Shown here: piece after piece, positions 13,485 to 19,916 of the stretch
How the letters are laid out: every line of letters starts with the position of its first letter
Numbering within the stretch: position 1 is the first letter of the stretch
Source of the DNA: a virus
Virus record (IMG/VR): IMGVR_UViG_3300027826_000012
Span: 1-41,897 of that record
DNA: 41,897 nt
Direction: 5' to 3' (one strand)
The notes under the pieces: generated by a model
Database searches by the model: none
Told to the model about the DNA's origin: nothing
The model's input: the letters and a program-made list of their open reading frames with translations, nothing else
Program-made: the position numbers and the translations under genes

Positions 13485-14029
13485 CCTGCATTGTCGGCCT
13501 GGTCGATGGTGACGGCACGATCTATATGGGCGGCGATAGCGCCGGTGTGGGCGGCTACGCGCTCACTGTTGTCAAAGCGCCGAAGGTCTTCCGCAATTGC
13601 GCGTACCTGATCGGCTTCACGGCCAGCTTCAGAATGGGCCAGCTCCTGGAGTACGCCTTCTCTCCCCCCACCTTCGACGGATATTGCCTGGAGCGCTTCA
13701 TGGTGACGACCTTTGTCGACGCGCTGCGCGACTGCTTCAAGCAGGGCGGCTACGCGCAAAAAAACAACGAGGTGGAATCTGGCGGGACGTTCCTCATCGG
13801 CTGCTATGGTCGGCTCTTTACGATTCACAGCGACTACCAGGTGACCGAGGCGCTTTGTGGCTATGACGCCGTGGGCAGTGGCTGCGACCTGGCGCTGGGT
13901 GCGCTGCACGCGACACGTGATCTGCATCTTCCCCCGGCCAGGCGGATTGAACGCGCCCTGGAGGCTGCGCAGGCGCATAACATCGGTGTGCGCGGACCGT
14001 TTATCGTCGAAGAGCTGAGGAGCCTATAA
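13481..14029 (+). CDS. HslV / proteasome-beta-like Ntn hydrolase
   Basis: The N terminus MTCIVGLVDG then MGGDSAG aligns with HslV (MTTIV and IAGDGQ). Thr2 would be the nucleophile after Met removal, Asp19 sits in the conserved turn, and Lys32 lies in VVKAPKVF. LIGFTASFRMGQLLEYA (43-59) matches the HslV GFAGG region, and DAVGSGCDLALGAL (129-142) matches the GSG-YALAA motif. The 182-aa length is like HslV (about 175). It would form a ring peptidase in the cytoplasm. No HslU or other unfoldase is encoded nearby, so it may use the host's or act alone in capsid maturation or host protein turnover. ATG overlaps the previous stop. Confidence 0.8.
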   Translation: MTCIVGLVDGDGTIYMGGDSAGVGGYALTVVKAPKVFRNCAYLIGFTASFRMGQLLEYAFSPPTFDGYCLERFMVTTFVDALRDCFKQGGYAQKNNEVESGGTFLIGCYGRLFTIHSDYQVTEALCGYDAVGSGCDLALGALHATRDLHLPPARRIERALEAAQAHNIGVRGPFIVEELRSL

Positions 14030-14036
14030 GAGCATC

Positions 14037-14573
14037 ATGAGTTTGCACGAACACATTCCGATGGAACATCGCCCGGCCAACATCAACGACGTTCACAGGT
14101 CCGAACGCGCAGAGCAGGAAGGCTTCAATCAGCACATCGCCGATGTGCTCACCACCCGCGTCGGCACGATGATCTGCGCCTATATCTTCGTCGCGATCGC
14201 CGTGATCGGGCTGCTGGGTGTGCTGAATATTCTGCCCGCCGAGGTTTACCTGCTGGTTGCCTGGGCCTCGCAGACCTTCATCCAGCTGGTCATGCTGCCC
14301 GTCATCATGGTTTCGCAGAACGTCATCAATCGCAAACAGGAGCTGCAGGCCGACGAGCAGTTTGCCACCACGAAGAAGATCTATCACGACATCGAGCAGA
14401 TCGCACAGCACCAGGCCAAGCAGGACGAGGTGCTGATACAGCTACGCTCCATCTTGGAGAAAGATCAGAGTGTGGCGCGCGTGCTGATGAACGTGGAAAT
14501 GCTGTCGCGGCGTCAGAGCGAGCAGAAAGCTCTGTTGGAGCAGATCGCGCAGAAGTTGGGGATCGGCGTATGA
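14037..14573 (+). CDS. DUF1003-like membrane protein
   Basis: The 178-aa protein has two hydrophobic spans, MICAYIFVAIAVIGLLGVL (about 45-63) and VYLLVAWASQTFIQLVMLPV (about 70-89). These are followed by MVSQNVINRKQELQADEQFATT, which resembles the MSQNRQ-DR-raehDYE signature of DUF1003 proteins. The C-terminal half (about 115-178) is a long coiled-coil-like helix (IEQIAQHQAKQDEVLIQLRS). DUF1003 proteins are cytoplasmic membrane proteins of unknown role found in many bacteria. Finding one in a late cluster between the two terminase subunits is odd and suggests a host-derived accessory gene. GAGGAG lies about 15 bases upstream of the ATG. Confidence 0.7.
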   Translation: MSLHEHIPMEHRPANINDVHRSERAEQEGFNQHIADVLTTRVGTMICAYIFVAIAVIGLLGVLNILPAEVYLLVAWASQTFIQLVMLPVIMVSQNVINRKQELQADEQFATTKKIYHDIEQIAQHQAKQDEVLIQLRSILEKDQSVARVLMNVEMLSRRQSEQKALLEQIAQKLGIGV

Positions 14574-15031
14574 GCGGCGACTACATCGAGAGCATCCTCT
14601 CGCACAAAGAACAGGTGGCGCGGCTGCTCGCAGATATGGTCCGCGCGCTCTGCATGCGCGCCGCCCAGCACGATGACTCCAAGTTTTCCGATGAAGAGGC
14701 CGCTGCCTACGAAGAGGCGCTGCCAAAGTTCAAGGATGTGGCCTACGGATCGCCCGAGTACATCATCGTATGCCAGAGCATCAGGCCAGCTATCCAACAT
14801 CACGTGAACGTGAACCGACATCATCCCGAGTATTTCGGCGAGGATGGCGTGAGCGGCATGAACCTGATCGACCTGGTCGAGATGACCTGCGATTGGATCG
14901 CAGCGGCCAAGCGCAGCGGCAGCGATGTGGTGGAAGCGCTGCAGGTCAATCGCAAGCGCTTTGGTCTCAGCGACCAGCTCTATCGCATCATCCTGCAGAC
15001 CGTTCTCTTCCTGCTGGACGCGGAGGATTAG
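14570..15031 (+). CDS. DUF5662-like protein
   Basis: The 153-aa protein has an HDDSKFSDEE stretch (34-43), then HHVNVNRHHPEYF (about 77-89) and MNLIDLVEMTCDWIAA (about 97-112). These regularly spaced His and Asp residues resemble an HD-type metal site and are the hallmarks of the DUF5662 family, common in phages and bacteria. The family's activity is not established; a phosphohydrolase role is a guess. ATG overlaps the previous stop (ATGA). The next gene, the large terminase, starts within 6 bases. Confidence 0.75.
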   Translation: MSGDYIESILSHKEQVARLLADMVRALCMRAAQHDDSKFSDEEAAAYEEALPKFKDVAYGSPEYIIVCQSIRPAIQHHVNVNRHHPEYFGEDGVSGMNLIDLVEMTCDWIAAAKRSGSDVVEALQVNRKRFGLSDQLYRIILQTVLFLLDAED

Positions 15032-15036
15032 TGCCC

Positions 15037-16425
15037 ATGCCGAGAGAACTCACCGTCCAGCTCTACACACCGCACGCCGGGCAGATTCCGATGCACATGT
15101 CGGCGGCCAGGTTCAAGGTCGCCAACTGCGGGCGCAGGTTCGGCAAGACGCTGATGGGGTGTAACGAGCTGCTCAAGGGCGCGCTGGAGAATCCCAGCCA
15201 CCGCTACTGGTGGGTCTCTCCCTCCTACAAGCAGACCAAGATGGCCTTCGAGATGATGGCGCTGGCGGCCAGGCCGGTGCTCAAGAAAGACCCCAACTGG
15301 ACCGATTTCCGCATGGACTTCATCAACGGCAGTATCATCGAGGGCCGCTCCGCCGAGCGCTACAACAACCTGCGCGGCCCGGGTCTCGACGGGGCTGTGC
15401 TCGACGAGTGCCGCGACATCAAGCGGCAGGCCTGGTACGAGTCCATGCGCGCCATGTTCTCGGATACCAACGGCTGGGCGACGTTCATCTCGACGCCGCG
15501 CGGCCACGACTGGTTCTGGGAAATGGCGATGATCGCGCAGCAGCCCGGCGAGATCAACTACGAGTATTTCAGCTTCCCGACGGCGGCCAATCCCTATATC
15601 CCGCGCGAGGAGATCGAGGAGGCGCGCAGCAAGCTGCCTGCCGACGTCTTCGCCCAGGAGTACCTGGCGGTCTTCCTGGAGGATGGCGCGACGGTCTTCC
15701 GCGGCGTGGATCGCTGCATCGGGGGCGTGCTGGAGCCGCCCCAGCCGGGTCATTTTTACGTCATCGGCTACGACCCGGCCAAGTACCAGGACTACGCCGT
15801 GATGACGGTGGTCGATTGCTCGGTGCGTCCGCTGCGCGTGGTGGCCTGGTTCCGCTACAACGGCGTGGAATACGGCACGCAGATCAAGCGGCTGATCGCC
15901 CTCGGCCACCTCTACAACAAGGCCGGTATCACCATGGACGCCACCGGCGCGGGCGACCCGCTGCTGGAGCAGCTGCGCGAGGTCTCGGAGCTGACCATCG
16001 AGGGCTACGTGTTCACCAACACGTCGAAGAAGGACCTGGTGGAGGGCTTGCAGATCGCCATCGAGCAGGTGCAGGTCATGTTCCCCAACATCCCCGAGCT
16101 GGTCGGCGAGCTGAAGGCCTTCGGCTACCACATGACGCCTGCCAGGACCGTCGTTTACAGCGCCCCCGATGGCCTGCACGACGATTGTGTGATCAGCCTG
16201 GCGCTGGCGCTCTACGCCGCGCGCAGCGGGGGCGAGGTGGCTTTTGCCGTGGCGGGCGGCCAGGCCCCCTGGGACGCGCAGGGCCCGCAGCATATGCACG
16301 ATGCGGCGCTGCGCGACATGCGGCCCGAGCAGGCGGCGGAGATCAGGCGGCGAGAGCGTGTGGCATCGCGCATCCTGGGCCAGGCCGAGCAGCCCTGGAC
16401 GATTCCGATTCGCATGGAGCAGTGA
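15037..16425 (+). CDS. terL: Terminase large subunit
   Basis: The 462-aa protein carries both halves of the packaging motor. In the ATPase, Walker A is CGRRFGKT (31-38), Walker B is AVLDEC with Asp123-Glu124, and the coupling motif is FISTPRG (150-156). The RNase H-like nuclease has Asp246 in IGYDPAKYQ, Asp301 in MDATGAG and Asp382/383 in LHDDCVIS. It cuts concatemers and pumps DNA into proheads through the portal. The ATG at 15037 is 10 bases after GGAGG; a GTG at 15031 is also possible. The portal gene follows. The small subunit lies 2 kb upstream, separated by four unrelated genes, which is unusual spacing. Confidence 0.95.
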   Translation: MPRELTVQLYTPHAGQIPMHMSAARFKVANCGRRFGKTLMGCNELLKGALENPSHRYWWVSPSYKQTKMAFEMMALAARPVLKKDPNWTDFRMDFINGSIIEGRSAERYNNLRGPGLDGAVLDECRDIKRQAWYESMRAMFSDTNGWATFISTPRGHDWFWEMAMIAQQPGEINYEYFSFPTAANPYIPREEIEEARSKLPADVFAQEYLAVFLEDGATVFRGVDRCIGGVLEPPQPGHFYVIGYDPAKYQDYAVMTVVDCSVRPLRVVAWFRYNGVEYGTQIKRLIALGHLYNKAGITMDATGAGDPLLEQLREVSELTIEGYVFTNTSKKDLVEGLQIAIEQVQVMFPNIPELVGELKAFGYHMTPARTVVYSAPDGLHDDCVISLALALYAARSGGEVAFAVAGGQAPWDAQGPQHMHDAALRDMRPEQAAEIRRRERVASRILGQAEQPWTIPIRMEQ

Positions 16426-16441
16426 AGCGAGGGAGGAGAGC

Positions 16442-18526
16442 ATGGGCAAAAAGCGCTATAAGTACCCGGTCACGCGTAAGCCGCTGGGGATCGAAAGAAA
16501 ACAGGCTCTGGATCGCCATGCCTGGGAGGAGCTGGCGGCGAGTCCCGCCGAGCGCGAAGCTTACCTGGAATTCACGCTGGAGATGCAGCGCGCCAACTCG
16601 GTTGCGCAGCTCTACGCCGCGCGCACCGGTCGCTCCGCCTCCGAATTCGTGGATATGCGCCGCGCGCTCTCGGTCGTGGCCCAGCACCCCAACCTGACGC
16701 GCTACATCCGGGCCGCGGCCCGCGCCCAGCACCGCGACCACCTGCTCGCCGAAACCTTCATTCCCGAGCTCCTGAAAAACGGCAGCCCGACGCAGAGCAA
16801 TCCCCAGGCGTCCTCCGGCCTCGGCGCGGCCTGGGCGGGCAGCCAGAACGCGCCCCTGTCCGTCACCAACGCCAAGCGGCTGCGCGACCTGTCAGAGCAG
16901 TGCGAGTGGGCGCGCGGAGCCATCAACCTGCGCCGCGACCAGATCGGGCGCGCCGACATCGCCGTGCTGCCCATGGACGAGACGAGGCCGTTCAACCAGA
17001 AGGCGCAGAAGCAGACCATGCTGATCCTGGAGCAGCCCAACGAGCTGCGGCAGAACTACACGGAAATGATGGCCTCCTCAGTCGAGGATCTGCTGGTGCT
17101 CGACCGCGGCGTGCTCTCGAAGAACATGACGCTGGGCAGCCGGCAGCCGGTGGCGCTCTACGCCGAGGACGGCTCGACCATCGCCATCTACCCGGCCTGG
17201 TCGGGCGACCCGGATGAGCCGCGCTACGTGTACTCCGAGCCTGGCACCGGTCGCAAAGTGCCTCTGCGCAATGATGAGGCCATCGTCATGATGATGAACC
17301 CGGCCACGTACCGCTTCGGCCTCTCCATCATGCAGGTGCTTTTCAATACGGTCGTGGCCAGCATCCGCTCGGCGCAGATGGCCAGCCAGATCGTGGAGCA
17401 GAAGCCGCCGACGCACCTGGTGCAGATTCCCGGCATCAGCCTCACCCAGGCTGAGCAGCTCGCCGAACTGTACCTGACGACCATCGCCGGCCGCAAGGAG
17501 CTGTTCTTCCTCGGCGGCCAGGACAAGGCCAACGTCACGGCGCTGGGCTTTTCCGCCAAGGACAACCAGTTCCTGGAGATCCAGTTGTGGCTGGCGCGCA
17601 TCATCTGCGCGCTCTTCCGCTGCATGCCGCAGCAGCTCGGCATCACCATGGACGTCAACAAGGCCACCGGCGAGACGCAGAACGACATCCAGGAGGACAC
17701 GGGACTCATCCCGCTGCTGCTGACGGTGGAGATGTATCTCAATCGCGAGTTCCTGGCCGATTTCGCGCCCAAGCTGCCCTACGGCCGCGTCGATCTGACG
17801 GCGCTCAACCTGCGCGTGGTCTTTCCGCAGATCAGCGAGGCGGCGCGCATGTTGCACGCCGAACGCACCATCGCTTTAGCAAGTGAGGCGCTGGCCGGCC
17901 TGCCCTCCATGACGATCAACCAGGCGCTGGCCATGCGCGGCGAGGAGCCGGTGCAGGGCGGCGATACCTTCTACATGGCGAGCATGAACGGGGCCATTCC
18001 GTTCCTGTCGTACAACGGCGAGCTGGGCGATTTCGTCAAGGACCCGACCGCCATCGACCCGGCGCTGGGCGGCCAGGACGCGGCAGGCGGCCCGGAGGAG
18101 AACATGGAAGGCCCGCATCATCTCGATAACGATGATCCGGTGCCGCCTGCGCCCAAGCCTGGCTCGGGCGGCAGTGACGATGATGCTGATGACCAGGGCC
18201 AGCAGGATTCTGGCGCTGCGAAGGGCAAAGGGAAATCGGCTGCACGCCAACGGCAGCCGCGCCAGCGCAAGACCTTCGTCGATGTGCGACCGGCGGGCAA
18301 GGCGTGGCGCCCCGGCCATATCCAGCATCGCAGCGCCAGCGGCAAGCCGGCCAGCCGAGGGCGCCTACCGGCTGACCTGGCCGAGCATTTTGGCAGGACG
18401 CCGCATGAGATCGTGCAGGCGCGCATCACGCTGGCCGCGCAGGTCGCACAGACGTTCGAGGGCGCGGCGAAACGCGGCGCGGAGTCGCTGCGCAAGTTGG
18501 AAGAAACGGAAGGAGGCAACCCATGA
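16442..18526 (+). CDS. Phage portal protein
   Basis: The ATG at 16442 follows GGGAGGAGAG. The 694-aa protein has an N-terminal extension of about 130 residues. The core then matches the HK97/SPP1-type portal family, with CEWARGAINLRRDQIGR (about 155-171), ELRQNYTEMMASSVEDLLV, the stem-to-crown segment NDEAIVMMMNPATYRFG and ALFRCMPQQLGI. The last 120 residues are low-complexity (Asp/Gly/Pro) and then basic. It forms the dodecameric ring through which DNA enters and leaves and to which the connector attaches. Its length is above the usual 400-550 because of both extensions. The next gene overlaps as ATGA. Confidence 0.92.
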   Translation: MGKKRYKYPVTRKPLGIERKQALDRHAWEELAASPAEREAYLEFTLEMQRANSVAQLYAARTGRSASEFVDMRRALSVVAQHPNLTRYIRAAARAQHRDHLLAETFIPELLKNGSPTQSNPQASSGLGAAWAGSQNAPLSVTNAKRLRDLSEQCEWARGAINLRRDQIGRADIAVLPMDETRPFNQKAQKQTMLILEQPNELRQNYTEMMASSVEDLLVLDRGVLSKNMTLGSRQPVALYAEDGSTIAIYPAWSGDPDEPRYVYSEPGTGRKVPLRNDEAIVMMMNPATYRFGLSIMQVLFNTVVASIRSAQMASQIVEQKPPTHLVQIPGISLTQAEQLAELYLTTIAGRKELFFLGGQDKANVTALGFSAKDNQFLEIQLWLARIICALFRCMPQQLGITMDVNKATGETQNDIQEDTGLIPLLLTVEMYLNREFLADFAPKLPYGRVDLTALNLRVVFPQISEAARMLHAERTIALASEALAGLPSMTINQALAMRGEEPVQGGDTFYMASMNGAIPFLSYNGELGDFVKDPTAIDPALGGQDAAGGPEENMEGPHHLDNDDPVPPAPKPGSGGSDDDADDQGQQDSGAAKGKGKSAARQRQPRQRKTFVDVRPAGKAWRPGHIQHRSASGKPASRGRLPADLAEHFGRTPHEIVQARITLAAQVAQTFEGAAKRGAESLRKLEETEGGNP

Positions 18527-18747
18527 GAACGCCAGGCACTTTTTCGAGGCAAGAGCAGAAATTTCTCGATCACGCGCGCTTGTACGCATCGATGATCTGC
18601 GATCTGTTCGGCATAAGCGACCAGCTGCTCAGAGGCCCTACGATCATCGATTCGACTCTGAGCTATGTCGATCCTGAGTCGGCAGCGGTTTCGCCGGTGC
18701 TGTTGCTGGCGGGGCCGGAAGGCGCTGATGTGCGCTCTGATCGATGA
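18523..18747 (+). CDS. Small unknown protein, 74 aa
   Basis: The ATG at 18523 overlaps the portal stop (ATGA) and has GGAGGC upstream. The protein is RQEQKFLDHARLYASMICDL, then a strand-rich end containing LSYVDPESAAVSPVLLLAG. It is probably translated with the portal and made in proportion to it. No known family is recognised. It may be a small head accessory protein. Confidence 0.6.
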   Translation: MRTPGTFSRQEQKFLDHARLYASMICDLFGISDQLLRGPTIIDSTLSYVDPESAAVSPVLLLAGPEGADVRSDR

Positions 18748-18765
18748 GGCAAGGGAGGCGGGTCT

Positions 18766-19434
18766 ATGTCGCTCACCAGACAGCAGATTCTCGAAACAAT
18801 CCTGCTGGCCTACGCGCTCTCAGACACCGATCTGAGCGCGCTGGGAACTGGCCTGGCGGCGGCGCAGATCACGGCCATGTCGGCGACGTATCGCCAGGCA
18901 GCCTCGACGGCGGGCGCATCAGCCGCTGACTGGCAGCCGTCGGACGAGGTGCAGCAGAGCATCCAGGATCAGGCGGCGGCCATCGCCTCCGGCATCGGCG
19001 AGACCTTTCTGGAGCTGGTGCAAAACGCGGCCTCGGCCTTCCTGGATGGCTGGGAGGCGCTCAACGACAACCTGGATGGCGCAGCCGCAGCGCTGGCCTC
19101 GGCCTTGACGGGCGCGGTCAAGACGCTGACCGGCTGGAAGTCCGACCAGGTCGTCGATACGACGCTGGTGACGGGCATCGACGATGGCACAGGGGTGTTT
19201 TGCGGGGACTACCTGGCGGGCGATCTGCTGGCCGGCGACGAGATCGACCCGTCGCTGCTCAAGGTGGCGGTGCTCCCGAGCGACGCGGTTGGAGAGGACT
19301 GCGAGCCGTATGCCGGCGAAACGTTCGATATCGAGGAATATCAGCTCATCCCTGAATTCCCAAGGCATCCCTTCTGCCCGCACCACAAAATCGTGGTGTA
19401 CCTGGGCAGTGAGGACAATCAACAGGCCGCCTGA
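18766..19434 (+). CDS. Unknown head-region protein, 222 aa
   Basis: The ATG at 18766 follows GGAGGCGGGTCT. The N-terminal 130 residues form long Ala-rich helices (AIASGIGETFLELVQNAAS, AALASALTGAVKTLTGW). The C-terminal part is acidic with three spread Cys, ending PFCPHHKIVVYLG. The C/H motif near the end recalls the metal-binding tail of minor head (Mu F-like) proteins. Its place right after the portal is where a head morphogenesis protein is usually found, but the similarity is weak. The function is inferred only from location. Confidence 0.6.
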   Translation: MSLTRQQILETILLAYALSDTDLSALGTGLAAAQITAMSATYRQAASTAGASAADWQPSDEVQQSIQDQAAAIASGIGETFLELVQNAASAFLDGWEALNDNLDGAAAALASALTGAVKTLTGWKSDQVVDTTLVTGIDDGTGVFCGDYLAGDLLAGDEIDPSLLKVAVLPSDAVGEDCEPYAGETFDIEEYQLIPEFPRHPFCPHHKIVVYLGSEDNQQAA

Positions 19435-19462
19435 GAAGCGGCGCAGAAAAGAGGAAAAACCT

Positions 19463-19891
19463 ATGTACTACAACGGACGCAACGACATCTTCGAGATGGA
19501 GGATGTGATTGGCGTGGAGAGCATCTCGCTCTCGACCAATGCATCTGATGGGCGGCGTTTTGTGACACTGGACCTGGAAATTTCCCCCGATCTCGACCTG
19601 GCACCGGTGGAGAAACTGATGGTCTGCCTGCCTGATGGCGCCACCCCGCGCCTGTTCATCCCCAAGCAGGTGCTTCCGATTACGCCAGCAGCTCCGGCTG
19701 CGCCTGGACAGCAGGCACCGAGCGGCGATGGCAGCGTGCCGCTCGATGCGCTCAATGCACTGGCCGACCAGGCCGCGGCGAGCGGAGAGCCGGTTGCGGC
19801 AGCTCCCGTGGAGGAGACGGACCAGACAACGCAGGAAGTTCCGGTGGTCACTGCGACGGCGACAGCAGCGTTGCCGCTCATTGGCGGCTAA
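19463..19891 (+). CDS. Unknown 142-aa protein before the prohead protease
   Basis: The ATG at 19463 follows GAGGAAAAACC. The first 80 residues are strand-rich (IGVESISLSTNASDGRRFVT, then LEISPDLDLAPVEKLMVCLP). The remaining 60 are an Ala/Pro/Thr/Gln-rich, probably disordered tail. No motif is recognised. It is 25 bases upstream of the protease-scaffold gene, so it should be a head assembly protein expressed at the same time. Confidence 0.6.
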   Translation: MYYNGRNDIFEMEDVIGVESISLSTNASDGRRFVTLDLEISPDLDLAPVEKLMVCLPDGATPRLFIPKQVLPITPAAPAAPGQQAPSGDGSVPLDALNALADQAAASGEPVAAAPVEETDQTTQEVPVVTATATAALPLIGG

Positions 19892-19916
19892 GCATTAGCA
19901 AGGGAGTACGCGACAC

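Noticed and set aside
15028-16449. Long antisense open frame opposite the large terminase gene
   Set aside because: It mirrors the codon use of the true gene, has low-complexity composition rich in Arg, His and Gln, and lacks a ribosome binding site. The sense strand has clear terminase motifs.
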